This document shows, in pieces, positions 1 through 11,500 of a DNA stretch of 64,000 nucleotides. The position numbers and the translations under genes were made by a program. Where the stretch lies: contig VDMD01000039.1 in assembly GCA_007026445.1 (NCBI GenBank), positions 124,001 through 188,000 of the forward strand, written 5' to 3'. The notes below the pieces were generated by a model that was not told the DNA's origin, ran no database searches, and was given only the letters and a program-made list of their open reading frames with translations. Source of the DNA: Schizophyllum amplum. Lineage: Eukaryota > Basidiomycota > Agaricomycetes > Agaricales > Schizophyllaceae. Each line of letters opens with the position of its first letter. The stretch's first letter is position 1.

Positions 1-213
1 CAAAAATGACTAACAGTATGTCCAACGACATATTCCCGTCCGCCTGTAGTGAAGGGGACTGCCAAACACGGCACACCTTTGTCTGTGACCGGTGTGATGT
101 TCGAGATTTTCTTCACCCGTCACACCAGTCCAAGCTCAACGGTCGATCTGGACCCTGTTCCACGACGGAGCACGCACGGACGACATACCGGAATAAACAA
201 ACGCTAGCTAGTC

Positions 214-748
214 ATGGTCCGCCTCATCACCCACAACCTGCTTGCCTGCCACGTGAAGGGCTGCACCTCGAATAACTTCCCCTTGCGATTCAGCGATGTA
301 CAAATTGAGCTCCGCGACGCCGAGTTCAACCCAGAATTTTTGCGCGGCTTTCTCCCCAAGCTCGAGTGGCAGGCGCTTGTCGATGCGGCGAAGGAGGTGA
401 GTTTTCTCTCGTTCCTCTCGCGTTGTGGCATGGTCTGACGAGGGGGTCCTCGTTCAGTTGGGCGACACATCGTTGCCGAATGAAATTCCGGAGATGATGG
501 ACGATGAGTTTTTGCAGGCGCTGCACCATGTTCTGCTGGAGGTAGGGAGCTTTCTTTTGTGGTGGGGCAGGGTTTGGCTGACGCCTGTACTCTAGATCCA
601 CGTCGAAGAGGGCGCAATGACATGTCAAAATTGTGGGCACAAGTACCCGATATCGAATGGGATACCGAATATGGTGAGTGGGTGCGCGAGAGATGGGCTT
701 GAGTTCTAACCGCCGATTCAGCTGCTTGCAGAGAACGAGATCGCATAG
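214..748 (+). CDS. TRM112: Multifunctional methyltransferase subunit TRM112
   Basis: Four exons (214-396, 458-541, 596-673, 722-748) encode 123 residues, the usual TRM112 length. TRM112 is the small zinc-binding activator partner of several methyltransferases acting on tRNA, rRNA and release factor eRF1. Visible hallmarks are the start MVRLITHNLLAC, an N-terminal CHVKGC pair, the LRGFLPKLEW helix, a C-terminal CQNCGHKYPI zinc knuckle and the closing GIPNMLLAENEIA. All introns are GT-AG, about 48-61 nt, and fall between codons. The ATG at 214 begins the conserved N-terminus. It converges on the minus-strand gene ending at 953. The identification is from family features and is firm; nothing looks damaged. 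Confidence 0.96.
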
Positions 749-952
749 CACGGAGGGTTTTTCTCGACCCGATGGTTTGTTCTTGGCTCGTGGATTGCGC
801 CTGATATGCCAGCGATTCGCGCCGATCTTGCAGGATCTACCGCTCTCAAGGGCGGTTGGCAGAGTATCCTCCGATGGGGAATATCTTGCTCTCTCAAAAG
901 TAACTGTATCAGTACATGTACACAAGTTTGTCTTGGGGTTCCATGAGCGGCA

Positions 953-1555
953 CTATCGCTCTCCAATATTCAGAAGCGCCTTCATCTTCGTTAGCGTTAG
1001 CTCATCCGCATCTCCCTCTCCCTCGGCTTCCTCCACCAACCCAAAGAACTCTCTCATCGCATCCGGCAGCTCCATCAGTTCACCCACCGGCTTGCTCAGC
1101 TGCGCGTTCTCCTTACCGAACGCATACACACTCGTCTCCCTCAACGCCCCCGGCTCCTTCTTCCCCCCCTCCGCCGCCACCACCGCCGCCGTCGGCTGCT
1201 CCGGCTGCGGCACCAGCAGCACATGAATCGGCCGGCACGTAATCGGGCTTTTCACGCGCCACGCCGCGCCGACGCCCGTATCCTGCATCGCGTCCACCCC
1301 GCGCGCGAGGGCGGTCAGCGCCTTGTAGTCCTCGGGCGCGAGTTTGAGCACCGCGCCCTGGGCGTCGACGGCGAAGGCCTCCTCCTCGGGCGCGGCGGAG
1401 ATGCCAGGGGCGCTGAAGACGGCGAGAAGGGGGTAGGTGAAGGCGGGCGCGTTCACTTTGACAGCGAACTTGAGCGTGGCGGAGGTGAGGTCGGGTGGGT
1501 TGAAGTGCGGGGTGGCGCGCGAGCGCCAGCCGCTATGGGTGGAGGACCAGGGCAT
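953..1555 (-). CDS. Conserved-looking hypothetical protein, 200 aa
   Basis: A single-exon open frame of 200 residues starting MPWSSTHSGWRSRATPH. I chose the ATG at 1555 because the frame runs 55 codons further upstream only through low-quality sequence. The protein has a Pro/Ala-rich middle (LLVPQPEQPTAAVVAAEGG) and an acidic, helix-prone C-terminus (LVEEAEGEGDADELT) ending KMKALLNIGER. No signal peptide, membrane segment or catalytic motif is evident. It is convergent with TRM112, with about 200 nt between stop codons. I do not recognise the family and assign no function. The strong GC bias at third codon positions suggests a genuine gene. Confidence 0.6.
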   Translation of the reverse strand: MPWSSTHSGWRSRATPHFNPPDLTSATLKFAVKVNAPAFTYPLLAVFSAPGISAAPEEEAFAVDAQGAVLKLAPEDYKALTALARGVDAMQDTGVGAAWRVKSPITCRPIHVLLVPQPEQPTAAVVAAEGGKKEPGALRETSVYAFGKENAQLSKPVGELMELPDAMREFFGLVEEAEGEGDADELTLTKMKALLNIGER

Positions 1556-2367
1556 AGTGGATGGGTACGGGAATGCTAGAGAATAATGTGGAGTCTTTGT
1601 ATTTGGAGGGCGATGTGTGCTGAATGCAAGAGGAAAGGTGTACGGTACCGTGTGGGAGGACAGCACATCGCGTGAAGTGGTGACGTCACAGCGCGCGGGC
1701 GTTGCTGGACGCGCATGCAAAGGGCGCCGCCTTCAGATCGCCTTATTGAGTCACAATCGAAATCCCAGTACTCTACAGCCAGCCTACGAAGCTTGAGATA
1801 GATAGTCGAGGAAGCACAACATTCAATGGTAAGCGCGAAGAGGCGACGGTGGCGTGGGAAACTGAGCGCTGCCGGTCCGGCTCTGATCCTGACTTTCACG
1901 TTCGTTCGCTACCGCCATATACCCTTTCATCCAGCTTTCATTCATCGCTGCTCCGATTTAGCCTTGCTTGCATCGCATGACCCGCTCAACATGGCGCATT
2001 ACAGCTGTTGGATCCTGACTGAGATCATTGCACTTTCAAGACTATCTCCGCATCCGCACAGAAACCTCATTGCACGAACGACGCACCGAGGCCTGTAACT
2101 CGCACTGTCCCAACACTTCTGCTGGAATTTCGACTTCTGTCTGGTATACTTTGCTGTTGCTATGGAGGACCCCTCGGCCATAGCCTCCGCGACCGTAAAA
2201 GCCTCCGTCGTCGCGGGACTGTCACCTCCTGACCTTCACCCGCGAAGCTAAGATCGGCGGGCAGCCATGTATAAAAGACGACGCGTCCTTCCCGTTGAGC
2301 TTCCCTTGTCCCCTCCCGCTCCTTCTCTGGAAACCCTCACATTCTCTACGTCTCTCGGATCCTCGAA
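1556..2367. other. Intergenic region, divergent promoters
   Basis: This region separates the minus-strand gene at 953-1555 from the first amylase. Apart from the TATA box at 2270 I see no gene, RNA or repeat in it. It must carry both divergent promoters. Confidence 0.6.
2270..2277 (+). promoter_or_regulatory. TATA box of amylase 1
   Basis: TATAAAAG lies 98 nt upstream of the amylase ATG at 2368. The spacing matches that of the TATA boxes before other genes in this window. Confidence 0.7.
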
Positions 2368-4416
2368 ATGGGTACTAAGTTCGTCTTCGGTTCGGCGATC
2401 CTCGCCTCCGCCTACCTCGGCGTGCGCGCCATGCCGGCGCCTACGCACTTGGCCTTCCTCGGCCGGTTGCCGATGAACAAGATGCCGGCGCACAAGGAGG
2501 TCATCGCCCAGATGTTCGAGTGGACGTGGGAGAGCGTCGCCCACGAGTGTACGAACTTCCTTGGGCCCGCGGGGTACGGATATGTGCAAGGTGCGCCGTT
2601 ACGCTGTATTTCATGCTAAGAGCTGGATGACGAACTCGCCTTTACGATAGTGAGCCCGGCGCAGGAGCACATCATGGGTGATCAATGGTACACCGACTAT
2701 CAGCCCGTCTCGTATAACCTGCTCTCCAAGCGCGGCGATCGCGCCCAGTTCGGAAGGTGCGCAAAGGGCCATGCGTCGCGTCTGTCTGGCCGCTCACGCC
2801 TATGTAGCATGGTCGCAGTCTGTCATGCCGCCGGAGTGAAAGTTATCGCGGGTGCGTTACCTTACTATCTGCGTCGGTCGCCTAGTATTCATGCTGTTGG
2901 CTTCAGACACTATCTGGAATCACATGACCGCAGAGGACTCGGGCGTTGGCTCGGGTGGCTCCCGCTTCACTCACTACGACTATCCGGGTATCTACCAGAC
3001 GCAGGACTTCCACCACTGCGGACTGCGCCCTGACAATGACATCGACAACTACTATAACAGGAAGGACGTGCAGACGTGCGAGCTCGTGAACCTTGCTGAG
3101 TGCGTTGTTGATTATCACGAGATCGTATTGCACTTGCTCACTGTCACGCTCAGCCTTGCGACTGAGACCGATCATGTACGTGAGCGATTGGCGCAGTATG
3201 GCAACGACCTTCTTTCCCTTGGCGTCGACGGCCTACGGCTAGACGCTGCCAAACGTACGTCGTCGGGCTGATTTGTTCGCTGTATATTCATACGCGCGTC
3301 CAGACATTGCCTCGGACGACATCGCAAATATTTTGGGTCGGCTTGTTACTCAGCCGTACATTACGCAGGAGGTCATTTACGGCGCTGGAGAGGCTGTTCA
3401 ACCTGATGAATACGTTCGGAACGGTACGTCTCTTGATGTTTGGACGGGGGAACTGCCAAACTAATCGAGTCGGCTTGATAGGCGACGTGCAGGAGTTCCG
3501 CTACACGCGGGCGCTCAAGGATGCGTTCCTCGGCGATGGTATCAGCCAGCTCAAGGATTTGAACTCGAAGGGTATGTCCCATCGTGTGTACATCAACCAC
3601 GAGCTAATTGGCCTGTTATCTGAACGGGCTGGGTCCCGAGCGCGTCCGCTAACGTCTTCGTTGCCAACCACGACACCGAACGCGTGAGTAAAACTTGACG
3701 TTGGCGCTGCCTTCTCTGACGACCGACCAATCTTAGGGAGGAGACTCACTGAACTACAAGTCGCCGTCCAACACCTACGTCAACGCCCTGGTATTCTCGC
3801 TTGCCCATCCCTACGGGAAACCGACGGTCCTTTCTAGCTACGAGTTCTCCGACTCCGACTCTGGAGCGCCTGCGGCCGGTATGGATCATTCGCTGTTCGA
3901 CTTTTGTATCCGTTGACCAGTCCTTTCTTGTAGGTATGGGATCGTGCTCGGAGGCTGGAGGTGCCGGTGGGTGGTTATGCCAGCACCGCTTGCCTGCAAT
4001 TATGGGCATGATTGGCTTCCGCAATGCCGTCGGCGACGCGGACATAACCGACTGGACGAGTCCGCAGAACCAGCGTATTGCATTCGGGCGGGGTACATTT
4101 GACAGCCATTTGCTCCGACGTCTGTAGCTGACCTTCGCGTAGGTTCCCACGGCTTCGTTGCGATCAACAACGTCGACGAGGACTGGGAGTCGACCTTTAC
4201 CACGTCGCTTGGTGATGGTACGTACTGCGATGTCATTGGTGGACTGGCGCCGGTTGGGACATGTATGGGAACGACGTGAGTACTTGTCTGCGCTTTGTTC
4301 GTCGTCGAATGACTCTGACGTTCGCGGTCTACAGGTACACCGTGTCCGGTGGGAAGTTCAAGGGGAAGGTTCCGGCGCGGGGCGCGCTTGCGATCCATGC
4401 AGGCGCGATGGCTTGA
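2368..4416 (+). CDS. Secreted alpha-amylase (GH13), tandem copy 1, one defective splice acceptor
   Basis: Retaining endo-alpha-1,4-glucanase that cleaves starch outside the cell. Exons: 2368-2590, 2651-2756, 2808-2851, 2907-3099, 3154-3254, 3304-3423, 3482-3571, 3628-3683, 3737-3878, 3934-4092, 4143-4275, 4335-4416 (482 codons). A signal peptide ([21 protein letters not shown]) precedes the barrel. GH13 motifs are complete: LRLDAAKH (nucleophile about D219), TQEVIYG (acid/base about E245) and FVANHDTER (stabiliser about D308). The C-terminal beta domain follows. All boundaries are GT-AG except before exon 8, where 3626-3627 is GG instead of AG. Splicing 3588-3640 instead (donor GTACAT, acceptor CGAG, internal CTAAT) keeps frame and gives 483 aa with MSHRVA in place of WVPSA. 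Copy 2 keeps a normal acceptor here. The gene may be active through alternative splicing or be newly inactivated. Confidence 0.85.
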
Positions 4417-5902
4417 CGATAACGAATTGCGTCACAAATTATTAGCACTACACTACACTCATCTATACCTCGGCGAATAGACATGCTGAACCTCTCGACC
4501 GTTGCGATGTGCCTCCTTCCCTCAAGCCACCAGCTGCTACTTTACCGGGCGCTGTTTCTTGCACAATCTGTGCACAGTACGACAGGCCGTTGGTCATGCC
4601 CTATGCGCAACGTGAGGAGGAGAAGCACCTTATGTGCTGGAAGGCTCAGCTGACATGCCAGACCAGGAACCTGCTTCCCTTCTCGTCGGCGCTAACGGCC
4701 CCGAAGGCGCAGAAGACCGCGTCTAACGCCGCGGCGCTGTTCTCAGCAACAAATTGAGGGCTTTGTTGTGAAGCTGAGGCGCGGGGAGACCTGGCGGTCG
4801 CAGGCGGTATGACGACTCTATGCGGGCCCGCGCAGGGACCGGCATGTGCTGATCAGCGCCGCTGAGTCCGGATTTCCAGAGCGTACGTGGGAGAAGGGTG
4901 AATCTTTGGTTCGTGATGAGAAGGATAGGAAGGAGGGCCTAAAAGCATGAATGCACGACCGCAAGAGTATGTCTAGCCTGCGGCCAGCCTACATGTGAAC
5001 GTGCGTCTCTTTTCCTGTGGGCGCCTGCTTGGACCTTGGCGCGTAGGTCTGACTCTGGGCTACAAACTATGCAATACTGTCGACTAAAGAGAGGGACGGC
5101 GCAGACTCAAGTCGGGGACCAGGGGACTACGACTTTAATGAGAGCAGTGAACAAAGTTCGAAGAGCAGATCTGCAAGTGATCTTGACTCGATGGTTGCAG
5201 TCAGAAACTGTGCCACGGCGACTTACACCGTGCACGCGCATCAGCATTTCTGGCATTCGATTGGCTAGGATGAAGAGGTCAACGGACACAAGGACCGTCG
5301 AAGTGCGCACGAGAAGGCAAACCGTGGGAACTGATTCCCAATTTGGCAACCAGATGACCGGCACCGCAGATCGCATGTGATTATCACACGGTTTGTCTTG
5401 AACCGTCATCGCGAGAGCACATGTTACGCACCTTCCTCCTTAGGACACAGATATTCAACAAACCGCCCAATCTCTCAGATCAGCCCTGCGGGCGCAAGCC
5501 TCTTTGTCAAACAGCCCGGTGACCCAGGTGACGGCCTTCAAACTTTGACACGGTTGCTATCTCGGGCGACAACGCGCGCGTCATGCTGCGCGTCCGTTAA
5601 ACGCTCCGGAGCGTAGGGAAGAGCACTCGTATTTCTCCGTCCTACTCCACTATACATTTCTGCGCATGCGTCCTCGTCCTGCGCCGCATGGATGGGTCGA
5701 GGGCACATAGATCCAGGGAGCCTTCAGTCGCGGGTGGCGCAATCACCGTACTCTGGCACCGCGGGCAGACGTTTGGAGGGCGTTTGTCCCCTCATGCGGG
5801 TCTCGGTCCCGTGTGCTCGATTCTACGCAGGTATAAAACATACGTACGTCCTCCTCAGAATACCAGGATCCTCCCCGTCCTTTCCTCCAGCGTGCCAGTC
5901 AG
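4417..5902. other. Intergenic region between the tandem amylases
   Basis: About 1.5 kb without a recognisable gene. Short open frames on both strands lack family motifs and splice support. Only the TATA box at 5832 is assignable. I found no amylase fragment here, so the duplication did not leave an obvious third copy. Confidence 0.55.
5832..5839 (+). promoter_or_regulatory. TATA box of amylase 2
   Basis: TATAAAAC lies 71 nt upstream of the ATG at 5903. Confidence 0.7.
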
Positions 5903-8228
5903 ATGTCGTTCCGTTCGGTCCTCCTCGCCTCCGCCCTCCTGGGCGTTCGCGCTCTGCCCACCCGGCTCGCGGCTCGCGCACCGTCTACTGACAACAAGGT
6001 CATCATCCAGATTTTTGAATGGACCTGGGACAGCATCGCTGCGGAATGCACGGATTTTATCGGTCCTGCTGGCTATGGATTCGTCCAAGGTGAGCTCTCG
6101 CGATAATTCTGAGTGCCGCCGCGCTAACACTCATCGTGCAGTGAGCCCACCTCAGGAGACCATCTCTGGTGACCAGTGGTGGACGGACTACCAGCCGGTA
6201 TCCTACACGCTCAGCGGCAAACGTGGCGACCGCGACTCCTTTGCGAGGTACGCATCACCTCTCCTCGTTTCGCACCCACCTCTTACTGACACCTCTAATC
6301 CAGCATGGTCGAGACGTGCCACGCTGCAGGCGTCGGCGTTATCGCTGGTACTTGCCAATGTGTTGCTCCCCGCCTCCACCTGCATACTGACGCACCGCCG
6401 CAGACACCATCTGGAACCACATGGCGGGCGTGGAGTCGGGGACCGGGACCGCGGGCTCCAGCTTCACGCACTACGACTACCCGGGTATCTACCAGACGCA
6501 AGATTTCCATCACTGCGGGCTCGAGTCTGGCGACGATATCGTCAACTACTCGAGCCGCGAGGAGGTGCAGACGTGCGAGCTCGTGAACCTTGCGGAGTAA
6601 GTTTTTTTTTTCATCCTCTTTCTCAGTGCATCCTCTTTTTTCATGCATCCTCTTTTTTCATGCACCCTCATCTATTCTGATCCTGACTGCCGTGCTTCAA
6701 GTTTGGCGACCGACACGGAATACGTGCGTGGGCGTCTGGCCGAATACGGCAACGACTTACTCTCCCTGGGCGTCGATGGGTTCCGTTTGGACGCCGCGAA
6801 GCGTAAGTATCCCCTGCGCGTACGCAGTTTATGTACTTACTTTTCTCTCCAGACATCGCGACCGACGACATCGCGAACATCCTCAGCAGGCTCAACTCGA
6901 CGCCATATATCACGCAGGAGGTCATTTACGGCGACGGCGAGCCCATCACTCCGTCCGAATACACTCAGAACGGTACGTTTCCTTTGTTTCTATTCGTGCT
7001 AAGGATAAGCAAGCTGAATTGTGGGGATCAGGCGACGTGCAAGAGTTCCGGTACACGCACACGATCCAGGATGCGTTCCTCAACAGCGGCATCAGCCAGC
7101 TGGAGGATCTTGAGTCGAAGGGTACGTCGTGCGTAGTAACTCCTATTTCATTCCATATCTGACATATCGTCATCATGAAGGCTGGGTCGCGGGCTCGTCC
7201 GCCAACGTTTTCGTCGCCAACCACGACACGGAGCGCGTGAGTCTTTTGGGGCTGCCTGGTTGATTCTTCTTGGCCAGGCTGCCTAGCTATTCTTTTGTGA
7301 ACAACAACAACTAACCATCGTGTCGTAGGGCGGCGACTCTCTGAACTACAACTCGCCGAACAACGCATATGTCACGGCCATGATATTCTCGCTCGCGCAC
7401 CCGTACGGCACCCCGTCCATCCTCTCCAGCTACGAATTCTCGAACTCGGACGACGGCGCGCCTAACGGTGGTGCGTGTGCCTCTCTCGCTCCTGCGTGTG
7501 TTTCTCTCGCTCCCGCTCCTGCGCTTGCCTGTCGCTCCTGCGCTTGCCTGTCGCTCCTGCGCTTGCATGCCGCTCCTGTGCTTGCCTTGCTTGCTCCCGC
7601 TCCCGCTCCCAGTAGTCAATAGTCGTGCGTGCTCACTTTGCCGTCCAGGTGTCGGCACGTGCACCGCCGAGGGCGGTGGCGAGAACGGCTGGCTCTGCCA
7701 GCACCGCTGGCTCGCCATCCGCAACATGGTCACCTTCCGCAACACCGTCGGCGACGATGAGCTCAACAACTGGGTCAGCCCGCAGAGCCAGCAGATCGCC
7801 TTCGGACGGGGTGAGCGCGACTTCTTCTTTTAGATGACATCGGGAATTGTTTCGATGTCATCGGGAATCGTTTCTATGTGACATCGGGAATCGTTTCTAT
7901 GTGACATCGGGAATCGTTTCGATGTCATCGGGAACTAGCAACTGACGATGAGGACCGCCTTGCAGGCTCCTCCGGCTTCGTCGCCATCAACAACGCCGAC
8001 TCGGAGTGGTCGCAGACGTTCTCTACGTCGCTCCCCGATGACACGTACTGCGATGTAATTGGCGCAGAGATTGAGAACGGGTCGTGCAGTGGGACTTCGT
8101 GAGTTCGTTGGATCCATGTTTACGGGCAGTAGCTGATCCTCGTCAGATACACCGTCTCCGGCGGCTCCTTCGACGGAATCATCCCTGCACGCAGCGCACT
8201 CGCCATCCACATTGGTGCCACGGTGTAA
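5903..8228 (+). CDS. Secreted alpha-amylase (GH13), tandem copy 2
   Basis: Intact paralogue of the gene at 2368-4416, with the same 12-exon structure: 5903-6089, 6142-6247, 6304-6347, 6404-6596, 6702-6802, 6853-6972, 7032-7121, 7181-7236, 7329-7470, 7649-7810, 7966-8098, 8147-8228. All introns are GT-AG and the product is 471 aa. The N-terminus [19 protein letters not shown] is a signal peptide. GH13 signatures are [26 protein letters not shown] (nucleophile D207), [10 protein letters not shown] (acid/base E233) and FVANHDTER (D296). A C-terminal all-beta domain ends in [11 protein letters not shown]. Most exon lengths equal those of copy 1, so the pair is a direct tandem duplication. Introns 9 and 10 are enlarged by tandem repeats absent from copy 1. 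The overall pattern is nearest to animal-type fungal GH13 amylases. Confidence 0.95.
7483..7610. repeat. Minisatellite in amylase 2 intron 9
   Basis: Pyrimidine-rich imperfect tandem repeat of about 19 bp (CGCTCCTGCGCTTGCCTGT type), several units. It expands the intron to 178 nt; the same intron in copy 1 is 55 nt. Confidence 0.8.
7833..7935. repeat. Minisatellite in amylase 2 intron 10
   Basis: Five units of 21-23 bp built on GACATCGGGAATCGTTTC. Units alternate between a GATGTC and a TATGTGAC beginning. The repeat makes up most of the 155-nt intron; copy 1 has 50 nt here. Confidence 0.9.
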
Positions 8229-8585
8229 TATCCTATTGGCGCCCCCCTATAAAAGTGTAACAAAACGATCACGGATCCCATTGTTCGGTCTGTTGTATAC
8301 CTCACTAAGTATTTGCTGTTGTTCTTGTACCTGGTGTGTATGTACTCTACGTACAAGGGCCTCCTATTTTTATATGTACGACGATATACAATGTCTACGG
8401 CCAAAGTCAACGTCCCCGGCGAATGCCGCGACGGGCCGTCAGCGCGCCGACGCATCTTCGGGCCGTGGCCCACGTGGTGCATTTTCAGTTTGCAGCGCGC
8501 GCCGATCAGCAGAGACGCGCGACGGGGTCGGTGTCAGCTAATGGACGGATGAATACGCTGCTGCGAACGCGAACGATTGCCCAAC
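8229..8585. other. Intergenic, amylase 2 3' region and upstream of the repeat protein
   Basis: AT-rich just after the amylase stop, then GC-rich. No gene, tRNA or repeat seen. Confidence 0.5.
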
Positions 8586-11500
8586 ATGCTGCTGTCCCAT
8601 ATGTGCGTGGCTGACTTGTTCTCAGTGCAAAGTTTGCTGAACGAAGTCCAACAGTCGCGCGCTTACCAAACGCGCGCATTCCAGTCGCGCGCCGACCAGA
8701 TACCTACACGGCATGAATATTTGCAGCATGGACGTTTGCAGGTGCGGCATAATCACACCCAGACCAAGTCGGAGTCTGCGTCCAAGAAGGAGGAGGTAAC
8801 ACCGGAGGAAGCGTCTCCTCAAGGTTGGACGACCCGCGTTATGTCGTGGATGGGGTTGGGTGGAAGTCGACGACAGGCGCAAGAACAGGAGCGGGAGGAG
8901 GCGCAGCCGCGAGAAGAGGAATCACACCGCACGTCTACACATCCCTTTACCGAGCCGGACACCTCTCCTTCTCACCGGCACGGACTGGACGACACGACAG
9001 TAAACGCGGACCCATCCATGTCCACTACCTCTTCGTCTCCTCCGACGTCATCGTCCCCTGTCCCATTACCAGAAGAGGATGACAGTCCTACGTCTACCCC
9101 GACATCTACAACCTCAACGTCGTCTTCCCCTCCCCCTCCTCCCACAAAGCCCTCTTCTCTCGTTCATACCCGGCGTCTTACACCAATCTATACACCCTCA
9201 CTACGACCTCTCTCCGCAGAAGAACGCCGACGCGAGCGCGAGCGCCGAGAACAAGCCAGAGAGGCCCGGCAAGCAGCCAAACGGGCCAAAGACGAGGCCA
9301 AGGAGAACGCCCGACGGGCCAAGGAGGAAGCTCTGCAGGCAATGGAGGCCGGGATCGCCCTCGACGCGCAGGTCTACAGCACCGAGGAGGCCCGCCTGCA
9401 CGCGGAGAAGCAGGCGGAGTGGGCCCGCAAACGGGAAGCACGCCGGAGGGTGTTTGAGTCGCGCAGGGCGAAGAACGACGCGAGGCGGGAGAGGGATGAG
9501 GTGGTGAGAATGCGGGACGAGGCGCTAAGGGTGCAAGAGATGGAGCGGGCGAGCGCGAGCAAGACTGCCCCAGTCGCGAGCACCACTGGACTCACCACTG
9601 GTGTTACCACCCCCACCAGCACGACGACCCCGACAAAGCCACCGACTACGAGGAAGCGCAAGGCCACAACCCCTACCTCTCCTACCACCACATCGCCCGC
9701 CACCACATCGCCCACCACCACGGACCCCCCGGCCAAACGCCCCCGCGGCCGCCCACGAAAGCCGCCACCTCCTCCCGACGCGCCACCACCACCACCTCCC
9801 GGCCGCCTGCGCGCCATACTCTCAGGCGAGCCCGAGGACCGCGTTCGTGTATTCGTGAAAACGTTGAACCCAGTCCACATCACCGCCGCCGACCGCGTCG
9901 ACCTCCGCCCGGGCGGGCGCCGGCTGCTGCGCAAGCCCGGCTGCCGGGGCTGGAACGATGAGGGGTGGATGGTGGTTGGGGGGGAGGAGGAGGAGGGGGT
10001 TGAGGTTAGGGACGCGGAGGAGGGGGTTGAGGTTGGGGCGGAGGAAAGCAATTTTGCCGCCTTGTATGAGGGCTCTTCGCATGAGGACCCTCTTGCCGCA
10101 TCCTCCACACCCACCACACCTGCCTACGACCCCACCATCCGCGGCCCCTCCCTCGTCATCCTGCACCACTTCGAATGGTGCAAGCGCGGGATCGATGTCA
10201 CGGTCGGGCCTAGGACGCGGCGGGCGAGGGTGGCGAGGGAGACGATGACGGGCGGGGCGAAGCAGGTGACGAAGAAGCAGCCATCGGGCCCCGCCTTCCC
10301 CGCCGCGGAGGGCTTCTTCTACTGGTACGAGCCGCCGAGCGGGTCGCCGTATGGAGGTTCAGGCGACCAGGCGTATGGTGGTTCAGGCGACCATCCGTAT
10401 GAGACACCCAGCAACAGCGGTTCGTCATACGAGACACCCAGTCACGATGACTCGCCATATAGCCGTCCTCACAGCTTGCCATATAGCCGTCCTCACAGCT
10501 CGCCATATAGCCGTCCTCACAGCTCGCCGTACGATGGCCCCGACGGCCCGCCAGGTATCCGGTTCCGCATCGCGCCGAAGGGAGTGCCGTTCGAGGAGGG
10601 GGTGGACTGGGTACCGGAGGCGCCGGTCAGTTGGGGTGGGGGAGAGGTTGAGGATGGAGACGTCCATGACCTTGTCGCCGCCCAACCGACGCGCTCACAA
10701 CCATGGGTCATGCCCGCCTGGGAGGCCGTGCGCCGGTACCGCCTCTTCCCTTGGCTGCGCGCCGACGGCGCGATCTCGCCCACCGTCGACCAGTCCGCGC
10801 GCGCCGTGCTCCACCGCGACTGGACCATCAAGGGCCTCAACCGGCGCCCCGCCCAGATCGTCAACCACCTCCTCCCCGCCAACCTCACCGACGCCGACCG
10901 CATCCGGTTCCCCGGCTGCACGGCCGCCGCCGTCGTCGCCGGCGCGCCCTACGGCGTCGCGGACATCCCGCTCGAGCGGCGCCGCATCCGCGCGGGGTCC
11001 ACGGGCTTCCTCTACTTTGACGGCCGCGTGGTGCGGTTCCGCGCTGCGCCGCCGGGGACGCCGTTCGCGGAGGGGCAGGACGTGCGCGCGGGCTATGGGC
11101 GCTGGCGGCTGCCGGTGCCGCCGAAGCTGCGCGCGGCTTTTGCGGAGCGGCTGGTGAGGGAGGGGTTGCCGGAGGCGAAGCGGGATCGGGTGGTCGAGAG
11201 CCTGAGCGGGTTTGTGCAGCCGAGGAAGGAGGTGGGGACGCTGGATCCGGAGAAAGTGGGCGAGGCGGATAGGCTGGAGTTGGATGGGTTCAAGTATTAT
11301 GAGGTGCGGGTGAAGGGCATAAAGCCTCGCGCCGTGGGTGTCATCATGCGATGGGGCGCGCAGGAGGGCCGGAGGGTGAGTCTTCATGTCAATTTTCATA
11401 CTCTGCTCATCATCATGCTCACTACACTCGCTGCAGGCGCACAAGGGCGTCTCCCTCGGCTTCCCCACTGGTACTTCCGGCTTTCTGTACCTTCACACAG

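Noticed and set aside
9374..10117. Long minus-strand open frame opposite the repeat protein (247 codons)
   Set aside because: It mirrors the GC-rich, Ser/Pro/Thr-coding plus strand, has no motif and no promoter. The plus-strand gene explains the sequence.
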